Source of the DNA: ZC4RG20 sp963702105
GTDB taxonomy: Bacteria > Pseudomonadota > Gammaproteobacteria > Steroidobacterales > Rariloculaceae
Direction of reading: 5' to 3'
Assembly: GCA_963702105.1 (NCBI GenBank)
Contig: OY969712.1
Coordinates: 3,100,001-3,164,000 of the forward strand
Length of the DNA: 64,000 nt
Below the pieces are notes generated by a model, which was given only the letters and a program-made list of their open reading frames with translations, was not told the origin of the DNA and searched no databases. The position numbers and the translations under genes are program-made. Positions 23,691-32,035 of the stretch are shown piece after piece. Numbering within the stretch: the first letter of the stretch is position 1; each line of letters starts with the position of its first letter.

Positions 23691-25664
23691 TCATGCGCCC
23701 TCCTTCGACGACCCGCCCTCCTCGGCGGCTCCGCCCTCGTAGCGGAAGACCACGGCGCCGAGCGGCGGCAGCGTCAGCGAGAGCGAATGGTACCGGCCAT
23801 GGGCGCCGACCGGAGCCGTCTCGCAGCCGCCGAGATTGCCCTGGCCGCTGCCGCCGTAAAGCGGCGCATCGCTGTTGAGCACCTCGGCCCAGTGCCCCGG
23901 GCGCGGAACGCCGACCTGGTAACTCTGCCTCGGCACGGGCGTGAAGTTCACGCAGACGAGCACGAAGCGTTGGCCCGATGCATCCTTGCGCAGGAAGCTG
24001 ACGACGCTCTCCTCGCTGTCGTTGCAATCGACCCACTCGAAGCCCTTGTCGGCGAAATCGAGGTCGTGCGCCGCCTGCTCGCCGCGGTAGAACGTATTGA
24101 GGTCGCGTACCCAGCGCTTCAGGCCCGCGTGCAGCGGCAGATCCGCGAGGCTCCAATCGAGCCCCGCCTCGTGATTCCACTCGTTCCACTGGCCGAATTC
24201 GCCGCCCATGAACAGCAGCTTTTTGCCCGGGTGCAGGAACATGTACCCGAACAGCGCGCGCAGGTTCGCGAACTTCTGCCAGTCGTCGCCCGGCATCTTG
24301 CGGATCAGCGAGCCTTTCCCGTAGACGACCTCGTCGTGCGAGAGCGGCAGCACGAAATTCTCGGTGAACGCGTAGAGAATGCTGAACGTAAGCTGGTGAT
24401 GGTGGTACTTGCGGTAGACAGGATCCTCGGCCATATAGGCCAGCGTGTCGTGCATCCAGCCCATGTTCCATTTCATGCCGAAGCCGAGGCCGCCGACGTA
24501 GATGGGCCGCGAGACCATGGGCCAGGCCGTGGACTCCTCCGCGATGATCTGCGTATCCGGGTAATGGCCGTAGCTCGTCTCGTTGAGCTTGCGCAGGAAC
24601 GAGATGGCCTCGAGATTCTCCTTCCCGCCGTACTCGTTCGGGATCCACTCGCCTTCTTTGCGCGCGTAGTCGAGGTACAGCATCGAGGCGACGGCGTCCA
24701 CGCGGATGCCGTCGGCGTGATACTTGTCGAGCCAGAAAAGCGCGCTCGAGAGCAGAAAGGCGCGCACCTCGTTGCGGCCGTAGTTGAAGACGTAGCTGTG
24801 CCACTCGGGATGGTAGCCCTTACGGCGATCCTCGTGCTCGAAGACGTGCGTACCGTCGAAATAAGCGAGCCCGTGCTCGTCGCTCGGAAAATGCGAAGGC
24901 ACCCAGTCGAGCACGACGCCGATGCCGCGCTGATGCAGCACGTCGATGAGGTACATGAAATCCTGCGGCGTGCCGTAACGCGAAGTCGGCGCGAAATAGC
25001 CGACGCTCTGATAGCCCCACGAGCCGTAGAACGGGTGCTCCATGAGGGGGAGGAACTCGACGTGCGTGAACCCCATCTCTGCGACATAGTCGGCCAGCGG
25101 CCCGGCAACCTCGCGGTAGCTCAACGAGCGGCCGTCGGCCGTCCGCGTCCAGGAGCCGAGGTGCACCTCGTAGATCGACCACGGCGCCGCCAGCGAATTG
25201 GCCTGCGAGCGGCGCTGCATCCACTCGCGGTCGCCCCATTCATAGTCGAGCGGCCAGACTCGCGACGCCGTGCGCGGCGGCGTCTCCGCGTAGAACCCGT
25301 AAGGATCGGCCTTGTCCACCTCGTAGCCGCGGTGATGCGAGCGGATGTGGTACTTGTAGGCCGCCCCCTGCTCGACGCCCGGCACGAAGCCTTCCCAGAT
25401 GCCGGAGCTGTCGCCGCGTACGCGCAGCGGCGTCGCGCTGCGGTCCCAGCCGTTGAACTCGCCGATGACGGAGACCCGCTCTGCGTTCGGCGCCCAAACG
25501 CCGAACTGCACGCCGGCCTTGCCGCTCACGACGCGGGGGTGTGCGCCGAGCACACGATAAAGGCGGCTGTGATTGCCCTCGCGAAAGTAATAGATGTCCT
25601 GCTCGGTCAGCAGGCTCTGGCTCTCGCCCGGCCCGGGCGCACGCTGCCGGTTCGTCTCCGCCAT
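23691..25664 (-). CDS. glgB: 1,4-alpha-glucan branching enzyme
   Basis: 657 residues. An N-terminal CBM48 module (GVWAPNAERVSVIGEFNGWD) precedes the GH13_9 catalytic domain: GIRVDAVASMLYLDY (nucleophile Asp), IIAEESTAWP (acid/base Glu), PLSHDEVVYGKGSL. It introduces alpha-1,6 branches into the polymer made by GlgE. I chose the ATG at 25664 for its GGAGG Shine-Dalgarno; the longer upstream frame adds a low-complexity Arg-rich stretch. First gene of glgB-glgE-treS/mak; a sigma-54 promoter lies about 150 nt upstream. Confidence 0.93.
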   Translation of the reverse strand: MAETNRQRAPGPGESQSLLTEQDIYYFREGNHSRLYRVLGAHPRVVSGKAGVQFGVWAPNAERVSVIGEFNGWDRSATPLRVRGDSSGIWEGFVPGVEQGAAYKYHIRSHHRGYEVDKADPYGFYAETPPRTASRVWPLDYEWGDREWMQRRSQANSLAAPWSIYEVHLGSWTRTADGRSLSYREVAGPLADYVAEMGFTHVEFLPLMEHPFYGSWGYQSVGYFAPTSRYGTPQDFMYLIDVLHQRGIGVVLDWVPSHFPSDEHGLAYFDGTHVFEHEDRRKGYHPEWHSYVFNYGRNEVRAFLLSSALFWLDKYHADGIRVDAVASMLYLDYARKEGEWIPNEYGGKENLEAISFLRKLNETSYGHYPDTQIIAEESTAWPMVSRPIYVGGLGFGMKWNMGWMHDTLAYMAEDPVYRKYHHHQLTFSILYAFTENFVLPLSHDEVVYGKGSLIRKMPGDDWQKFANLRALFGYMFLHPGKKLLFMGGEFGQWNEWNHEAGLDWSLADLPLHAGLKRWVRDLNTFYRGEQAAHDLDFADKGFEWVDCNDSEESVVSFLRKDASGQRFVLVCVNFTPVPRQSYQVGVPRPGHWAEVLNSDAPLYGGSGQGNLGGCETAPVGAHGRYHSLSLTLPPLGAVVFRYEGGAAEEGGSSKEGA

Positions 25665-25814
25665 CAGCCCCCCTCCGGGCGCCCATGAGCGGCCCCGTCG
25701 AACCCGTGTCCCCACGCGTGCGGAGCCGAACTCCGACCGGTCGCGGGCACGATCATTTGGCGCCGGGCGGCGCCGGCCTGGTTGCGTCTGGTGCAAATCA
25801 TTTGCCGATGAGGG

Positions 25815-25830
25815 AGCAAATTCTATGCCA
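25815..25830 (-). promoter_or_regulatory. Sigma-54 promoter for glgB-glgE-treS
   Basis: Minus strand TGGCATA-GAAT-TTGCT: GG and GC dinucleotides and spacing are right; the seventh base of the -24 box differs from the other sites. The predicted leader is about 140 nt, longer than elsewhere. Confidence 0.65.
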
Positions 25831-25915
25831 TCGAGGCGCATTCGTCACGGCCGGACCTTCCGGGGGCGGGTAGTCTCCGTGCCCGGAACGGATCGTACCG
25901 CGCGAGACCGACCCC

Positions 25916-28900
25916 TCACCGCTCGATGTGATACAGCAGATCGCCGCCCTTGCCGACGCTCGACGACTCGGTCTGGAGCCGCCAATGGCTCGAGATCGTG
26001 TAGCGCAGCTTGAGCGTATTGACCGGCTGAAACAGCCCGAAGCCGTAGCTCACGTAGAGGCTCGGCGAGAGATATTTGCCGATCACGAACGCCGCCGTCT
26101 TGCTGGCTGCACCGGGCTCCGTCTCGATGCCGAACTCCTGGAAGCCCAGCGACTTGTTGAGCTTCTGTGAGACGAAATTGCCGCCCTTGAGGCCGAGTGC
26201 GATGGCCGCGTTCGAGAGGGCCGAGGTCTCGGAGGTAGACGCCTTGTCGAGCGAGCGGCCGAGAATCAGGTACGAGAGCTGCTCCTGCTTCGGCAGCGTC
26301 GGCTCGGAGAACAGGGAGAGCTGCGGCTGCGCGAGCGTGCCCTGGACGCGTGCGCCGACGAGAATTTCGGGGGTCGCCTGCCGCACCGCCTCAACGTCCA
26401 CGCCGGGACGCGTGATGGGTCCGCCGGCGAACAGGAGCCGGCCCCTGCGGATGTCGAGTTTCTGACCGTAGGCCTCGTACGTGCCCTTCTGGATGCTGAG
26501 CTCACCCGAGCCGGTCGTCGGCTGCTTCGGCGCCTCGACGATCTGCAGACCGCCGGTCAACGTGCCCGTGAGACCGAGGCCGTCGAAGGTCACGTCGTCG
26601 CCGAGCTGGAGCTTGACTTTCGCGTACAGCGGCCGGGTCAAGCCCGGCGGCGCGTTCTGCTGATCTTCGCCGACGATGACCTGATCCGGCGAGACGCTGA
26701 CGGCCCCCTGGGGTACCTCGCGCGGCGTGAACTTGGCTTTCGGCACGACGACCGTGCCCGTGAGGTTCAACCGCTCGGTGTCGGCGTCGATCGCGAGCTG
26801 CGGCGAGACGAATACCTGCGCGTCGGAGGTGTCGTAGATCTCGAAGCTCTTGCCCGAGAGCTCCAGGTGGCCCACCGGATTCGAGCCCGCGAGCCTGAGA
26901 TTGCCGGTGCCGGTCATGGTTCCGCCGCCGGACTCCGCGCTCGCCTGCACCGTTACGTCACCGCTGCCGTCGCCGTTCAGCGCGAGATTCAGGTGCTTGA
27001 CGGCCACGCCCGGCGCGACGAGATCCGCATGCGCGTCGTCGAGCGCCACGCGGCCGGCGAGTTTCGGCGAGCCCAGCGTGCCCGAAAGGGCGAGTTGACC
27101 CGTGAGCCTTCCGCCCGTGTTGTCGACCTGGTCGATGACGTCGGCCAGAAACGTGAGGTCGTTGACCTCGGCGTCGGCATTCCCCGTGACGGCGCTCTCC
27201 GCAACGGGTCGGCCGGGTGCGCGATTCACGATGGCATGGAGATCGATCTTGCCCTGCTGCTCGAAGGGCCATGCTACGTCGATCGTCGTGCGTTCGGCGT
27301 TCGAGACGATGTGTCCGCTCGCCGCGCCGAAATCGAGCGTCGGGACGGGCGCGGTGGCCGTGGCGGTGCCGTTCGCGCTCGCGGCGGCCTGCGTACCCGC
27401 GGCATTCTGGCCGCCCGCTGGGCCGCCGCCGGCCGTCGTGCCGTCGGCGGCGGTACTCGGCGCCCGGATGCGGCCCGGCGTAGAGCTCAGCTTGATGTCG
27501 ATTGCGGGCGGCTGCTCGGGCGCGAGCCGCGCCTCCGCCATGGCCGAGATCTCACCGTCCACGGCGATGGGCTCCGGCAGCAAGGGCACGAAGTACGCGA
27601 ACGGCAAACCCGTGAGCGCGAGATTGGCCTGCGTGCCCTGCGGGCCGCCGGTCGCGTCGAGGCAAAGCTCCGCCTTGCCGCTGGCCCAGCAGCTGCGCTC
27701 GAGCGTCACGGCGTTGGAGCTCAGTCGGCCCTTGGCTTCTTTCTGCAGGCTCCACGGCGCGAGCGCCGGATACGCGACCGTCGCCTCGCCCACGTCGAAG
27801 TCCCAGGCGAAATCCGGCTCCCAGGGATGCTCGACAGTGCCCGTCAAAGCGAGCTTCGCGGTGCCGAGGTCCGTATCGGCCGCGAGCGACAACTCGTGCT
27901 GCGCGGCGTCCCCGGAGCCCATCGCGTGGAGGCGCGTGACTTCCGTGCCCGAGAGCATCGCATCGGCGACCGTGAGCTCGAGGCTCGAAGGCTCGCGGCC
28001 CGAGGCGTCAACGTCGGCGTTGAGCGCGAGCGTGCCGACGTGCGCGTCGGGGACCTCGATGCCGGAACCGTTCGCGTCGAGCTCGATGCGCGGCTTCTCG
28101 CGCGGCCCTTCGACGCGCCCGTGGGCCGTGAGACTGCCCGCGAAGCTCGGCCACACGTCGCCGAGATCGGGGCTTGCGAGGCGAAAAGTCAGGTCCGCGT
28201 GCTCGGCGAGCTGGCCCTGGGCATGCAGCTCCGTCGCGCCGCTCTTGAGCTCGAGGCGCGCGAGATTCAGCGCCCCTGCCGCATAGCGGCCCTCGGCGTC
28301 CACGTTCACGGCGCGGTTGCGCAGGCGGCCGTCGAGCTTCAGCGCCTTGATGTCCACGGCCAGACCTTGGCCTTCGAGCGAGCCCGAAGCGTCCACGCTG
28401 CCGCCGATCCGCCCCGCCCAGCGTTTGCTCACGAGGCCCGGATCCAGCATCGAGGCCGTGAGCTGCGCGCTGCCCGCGACGGCGGGGGACCATTGGGCCG
28501 AGGCCTTTCCGCTCAGACTGCCGCCGAGGACCTGAGCGTCGATGGTATCGAGCATCAGGCCCTTGAGATCGCCCGTGCCCGAAGCCTCGATGTGTCCCGT
28601 CTTGCCGGACATCGAGAGATCGGTTTTGAGGTCGAGCTTGTATGCGTCGAGCGTCCCCGCCACGCTGAGGCGCCCCTTGCTGCTGCGGGCCTCCGGGCTC
28701 GAGGCCGGCCAGGCGATGTCGGTCCAGCCGAGGTCCGCGTCGAGCCGGCCGCCTTCCCGGCGCACGGTGCCCTGGACCTTGCCGCCGCCTGCGACCTGTG
28801 CCGAGAGATCGGCCTTGAGCATGTCCGGCGTGCCGGAGAGCTGGAGCTTGCCCGAGGGACTCGCGACGACCGGCTCTCCGGTCAGCGGCCAGGTCAGGTG

Positions 28901-29974
28901 CTGCCAGTCGCCGCCGAGCTCGACGTGCGTCGCGGGCGCGAGCGCGACGCTGCCGGCGAGATCGATCGCCGTGTTGCCTTTCGGCTGCCGCAGCTGCAGC
29001 GCTCCGACGTGCACGGTGTTGTCCGCATATGTCGCGTGCAGATCGAGCTCGGCGTTCGCGAGCTCCTCGGAATTCAGCTTGGCGCGGCCGTCGACGGCGA
29101 TCGAGTCGAGGCTGCCGCCGACCTGGGCGCTGACCTCGATGGTCCGCACGGGCAGGTCGAGACCCAGCGCTTTCGGGTCGAGCGTCGTCTGGAGCCGGCC
29201 GTCGAGCTTGGCCGCGTCGAGCGGCTGCGTCACGACGAGCTGCGCATCGAGGGTATAGGGCGGCTGCACGGTCTGCCGCAGCACGAGCCGCTCGAGATCC
29301 CCCGATACCGTCGTCTTGCCCGAGGCCGCCGGGTAATCGGCGGGGTGCAGCGTCCAATCGAGCTCGGCGTTCGCGGCATAGGGACGCCGCGGCTCGAGAT
29401 CGATGCGGCCCGATGCCGTCGCGAGCGGAGCCCGCAGCTCGATGTCGTGCAGCAGCCATTGATCGGCATCGAGACGGACGCCGAGCGAGGCCCGCTCGAA
29501 CGCGACCGGCGCCGCGTCGGGGCTCGAATAGTAGTTCGCGTTCTCGACGAGAACCTGCCCGATGTCCACGGCCACGGGGAGGCTCAGCTGGACGGGCAGC
29601 GTGAAGGGCGGGCTCTGGGGCGCAGAGGCCGTCGAGCCGGCGCTGCGCCGCGTCACGGCGACGCCCTGCAGCGCGAGACGGTCCACGTCGAAGCTGCGGC
29701 CGAGCAGCCCGAGCGGATGCCAATCGAGCTCCGCGCGCCGAATCTCGATGTGCAGCGTGTCCGTGTCGAGCACGAGGCCGTTGGCGACGAGCGGCCCGAA
29801 GAGGCGGCCCTCGAGGCTCGCCACGCGGACCTGCCCCGGCAGCCGTCCCGCGACTCGATGCCACGCGAATTCGAGCCCGCTGCGCGTCTCGGCGAGCCAC
29901 GCGAGCACGCCGCCCACGATCACGAGGGCGGCGCCCACGCCCGCGAGCACTTGCAGCGCGCGCCGCCTCCTCAC
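25916..29974 (-). CDS. tamB: TamB family translocation and assembly module protein
   Basis: 1352 residues. An N-terminal membrane anchor (about 7-28) precedes a very long beta-rich AsmA-like body with many repeated FDV/GxLxLSGT strands (the lipid-bridging groove). The C-terminal DUF490/TamB domain (last 350 residues, GLGLTGTLTGGLQIVEAP...SYLILGRSLD...) ends SSVGKGGDLLYHIER. The ATG overlaps the tamA stop by 4 bp. TamB spans the periplasm and works with TamA in outer-membrane protein assembly and phospholipid transport. Confidence 0.92.
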   Translation of the reverse strand: MRRRRALQVLAGVGAALVIVGGVLAWLAETRSGLEFAWHRVAGRLPGQVRVASLEGRLFGPLVANGLVLDTDTLHIEIRRAELDWHPLGLLGRSFDVDRLALQGVAVTRRSAGSTASAPQSPPFTLPVQLSLPVAVDIGQVLVENANYYSSPDAAPVAFERASLGVRLDADQWLLHDIELRAPLATASGRIDLEPRRPYAANAELDWTLHPADYPAASGKTTVSGDLERLVLRQTVQPPYTLDAQLVVTQPLDAAKLDGRLQTTLDPKALGLDLPVRTIEVSAQVGGSLDSIAVDGRAKLNSEELANAELDLHATYADNTVHVGALQLRQPKGNTAIDLAGSVALAPATHVELGGDWQHLTWPLTGEPVVASPSGKLQLSGTPDMLKADLSAQVAGGGKVQGTVRREGGRLDADLGWTDIAWPASSPEARSSKGRLSVAGTLDAYKLDLKTDLSMSGKTGHIEASGTGDLKGLMLDTIDAQVLGGSLSGKASAQWSPAVAGSAQLTASMLDPGLVSKRWAGRIGGSVDASGSLEGQGLAVDIKALKLDGRLRNRAVNVDAEGRYAAGALNLARLELKSGATELHAQGQLAEHADLTFRLASPDLGDVWPSFAGSLTAHGRVEGPREKPRIELDANGSGIEVPDAHVGTLALNADVDASGREPSSLELTVADAMLSGTEVTRLHAMGSGDAAQHELSLAADTDLGTAKLALTGTVEHPWEPDFAWDFDVGEATVAYPALAPWSLQKEAKGRLSSNAVTLERSCWASGKAELCLDATGGPQGTQANLALTGLPFAYFVPLLPEPIAVDGEISAMAEARLAPEQPPAIDIKLSSTPGRIRAPSTAADGTTAGGGPAGGQNAAGTQAAASANGTATATAPVPTLDFGAASGHIVSNAERTTIDVAWPFEQQGKIDLHAIVNRAPGRPVAESAVTGNADAEVNDLTFLADVIDQVDNTGGRLTGQLALSGTLGSPKLAGRVALDDAHADLVAPGVAVKHLNLALNGDGSGDVTVQASAESGGGTMTGTGNLRLAGSNPVGHLELSGKSFEIYDTSDAQVFVSPQLAIDADTERLNLTGTVVVPKAKFTPREVPQGAVSVSPDQVIVGEDQQNAPPGLTRPLYAKVKLQLGDDVTFDGLGLTGTLTGGLQIVEAPKQPTTGSGELSIQKGTYEAYGQKLDIRRGRLLFAGGPITRPGVDVEAVRQATPEILVGARVQGTLAQPQLSLFSEPTLPKQEQLSYLILGRSLDKASTSETSALSNAAIALGLKGGNFVSQKLNKSLGFQEFGIETEPGAASKTAAFVIGKYLSPSLYVSYGFGLFQPVNTLKLRYTISSHWRLQTESSSVGKGGDLLYHIER

Positions 29975-31725
29975 AGTTCGCCTCCGATGCTCAAGTAAAA
30001 ACGGTAATTCGTTCCGGGCTCGTCGAACGGATGCGCGAGATCCACGCCGATCATTCCGACCGGCGACTTCCAGCGCAGCCCGATGCCCGCGCCGAGCTTG
30101 GGATGCGGAATCGGATCGTTCGAGGCGTTACCGTCGTCTACGAAGAATGCCGCCCCGTAGTTGCCGACGATGAGCACGTCGACCTCTGCGCTCCCCGTCA
30201 GCACGTAGCGCCCGCCGAGGCTCTCGCCTTCGGGGCCGGCCGGCGGACTCAGCTGCTGATACGCGTAGCCGCGGACGCTGCTCTCGCCGCCCGCGTAGAA
30301 GCGCTGGGACGGCGGCAGCTCGTCGAAGTTCCCGACCGTCAGCGCGCCGTACTCGGCGCGCAGCAGGTAGCGCACGCGCTTGCCGAGCGGACGCACGAGC
30401 CGGCCGCTCAGGTACAACCGGCCGAAGCTCGTGTCCGAGCCGAATCCGGAGGAGCCCGCCCGGATGTCGGCGCTCCACGAGTACGCCTTGGTCGGATAGA
30501 TCGGGTCGTCGGCCTGTTGCCGGCTGACTTCCATACCCGGAAAGAACAACGTGCCGGTCTGTGTTGTCCCCGACGCCGTCGAATAACGCTCGCGCTGGGC
30601 CGTCAAATAGACGCGCCGGCGCGTACCGTGCCACTCCCGGTGCCAGCTCGTGCCGAGGATGAGCTGGCGCGTCGTCCAGTCACCGATGTCGAGCGCACCG
30701 AGGGAGGCGCGCAGTGCCACGTAGTCCGTCGAAACGTTCTGCACGGGAATCTGATACTGCGCCGCCGCCGTCTGCTCGATGGAGGACAGGCGCAGATCCG
30801 ATCTGAAGCTGTGACCGCGGCGGCCGAGCCGCCTGAGCTCGACGCCGAGGCTCAGGCGCGGTCCCGTGTCGGTTCCGTACCCGAAGCCGAGCGTATAGTC
30901 CTGACGCTTGCGCGGCGTCGTGTGCACGACGACGGGGATGTGTTGGTCGTGGGTTTCGGCGCGCTGCACGTCTACCGAGACGTTCGCGAAGTAGCCGCTG
31001 TTGGCCAGCGACTGCTGAAGCGCGATGAGCCGGTCGGTCTCGAAGGGCTGGCCGGCCTTGACGGGCACGAAGTGCGACACGAAGTGCGGACTCAGGATGT
31101 CCTGCTCCACCGTGATGACGCCGAAGTAGAAGCGCGGTCCCGTGTCGAGCAGCAGATGGACCGCAGCGTCGTGCGCCTTTGGGTTCACGAGTATCTCCGC
31201 GCGCTGGTAGGAGGCGTCGATGTACCCCGCGTTGTACGCCGCTTGCTGCAGCGCCTGCTTGGCGGCCTCGTAGCGCTGCTGATTCAGGACGTCGCCCTTC
31301 GTGAGCTTGACCGATGCGAGCGCTTCCTTCACCGGCTTCGCATCGCTGCCTGCGCCCTTGGCGCCGATGTCCACCTCGGTCAGCACCGTCGGCGGCCCGA
31401 GCTCGATGTCGTAGTGCGCGACCCATTGGCCCTTCACCATCTGCAGCGAGGAGTGCACGGTCGGGTTGTAGTAACCGAAAGGCTGAAGCGCGGCCCGGAT
31501 CTGCTCGGCCGCCTGCTGGTTCAGGCGGTGCAGCCGCGCCTCGCCGACATCGGCGCCCGCCGATGCGATGTCGAGGTACGCCCGGACGTTCTTTTCGAGG
31601 TCGGGAGGAACGCCGGTGACCTGCACCTCGATGGCGTGCGCCGCGCTCGTGAAGACGAACGCCAGCGCAAGCACGGCGTGCGCCGTAGCCGCCCATCGGA
31701 GCCGCCGAAGGCAGGCGGCCCTCAT
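29971..31725 (-). CDS. tamA: TamA family outer-membrane assembly protein
   Basis: 584 residues. Signal peptide (1-28, ending SAAHA) and three POTRA-like domains (about 29-270). The 16-strand Omp85 barrel includes the GGESSVRGYAY motif (the conserved VRGY of the L6 loop) and closes ...GTNYRFYLSIGGEL. I start at the ATG at 31725, which gives a clean signal peptide; the open frame further upstream contains the sigma-54 promoter. Translationally coupled with tamB. Confidence 0.92.
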   Translation of the reverse strand: MRAACLRRLRWAATAHAVLALAFVFTSAAHAIEVQVTGVPPDLEKNVRAYLDIASAGADVGEARLHRLNQQAAEQIRAALQPFGYYNPTVHSSLQMVKGQWVAHYDIELGPPTVLTEVDIGAKGAGSDAKPVKEALASVKLTKGDVLNQQRYEAAKQALQQAAYNAGYIDASYQRAEILVNPKAHDAAVHLLLDTGPRFYFGVITVEQDILSPHFVSHFVPVKAGQPFETDRLIALQQSLANSGYFANVSVDVQRAETHDQHIPVVVHTTPRKRQDYTLGFGYGTDTGPRLSLGVELRRLGRRGHSFRSDLRLSSIEQTAAAQYQIPVQNVSTDYVALRASLGALDIGDWTTRQLILGTSWHREWHGTRRRVYLTAQRERYSTASGTTQTGTLFFPGMEVSRQQADDPIYPTKAYSWSADIRAGSSGFGSDTSFGRLYLSGRLVRPLGKRVRYLLRAEYGALTVGNFDELPPSQRFYAGGESSVRGYAYQQLSPPAGPEGESLGGRYVLTGSAEVDVLIVGNYGAAFFVDDGNASNDPIPHPKLGAGIGLRWKSPVGMIGVDLAHPFDEPGTNYRFYLSIGGEL

Positions 31726-31806
31726 TTTGCTCGTCCAATCTAAAACGACCCGAAACTCCGCTGACGCGTCCGGTCCGCGACCCAAGTGTGCGATGCGGAC
31801 CGTGAA

Positions 31807-31822
31807 TGCAAGCGGCATGCCA
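31807..31822 (-). promoter_or_regulatory. Sigma-54 promoter for tamA-tamB
   Basis: Minus strand TGGCATG-CCGC-TTGCA. The predicted start near 31795 gives a 70-nt leader. It is back to back with the promoter at 31867-31882, only 44 bp apart. Confidence 0.75.
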
Positions 31823-31866
31823 CGCCCGGGCCCGCGGGCGTTCGCGCGCGGCCGCGACGGCCTGCA

Positions 31867-31882
31867 TGGCATGGCGCTTGCA
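31867..31882 (+). promoter_or_regulatory. Sigma-54 promoter for the 33-residue peptide (and GMC gene)
   Basis: TGGCATG-GCGC-TTGCA, identical over all 16 bases to the site at 1017-1032. The predicted start is near 31893, 24 nt before the ATG at 31917. Confidence 0.75.
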
Positions 31883-31916
31883 TCATCGTACGTATTATGC
31901 CGGAGAGACCTGACCG

Positions 31917-32018
31917 ATGGCTGAACAGGATGCACGGCCAGTCCAAGGAATACTCGTCGCCTCTGCCGCGGGATTAATTCTCTGGGCGCTGATCGCGCTG
32001 GCCGCAGCGTCGATCTGA
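31917..32018 (+). CDS. 33-residue single-helix membrane peptide
   Basis: ATG preceded by GGAGAG at 9 nt. A polar N-terminus (MAEQDARPVQ) is followed by one hydrophobic helix (GILVASAAGLILWALIALAAAS), ending at a TGA. I do not recognise a family. The sigma-54 promoter just upstream, the Shine-Dalgarno and the membrane-helix composition make it a credible small membrane protein rather than chance. The GMC gene starts within 20 nt of its stop. Confidence 0.65.
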   Translation: MAEQDARPVQGILVASAAGLILWALIALAAASI

Positions 32019-32035
32019 GCGTGGGGCTGCACCTC

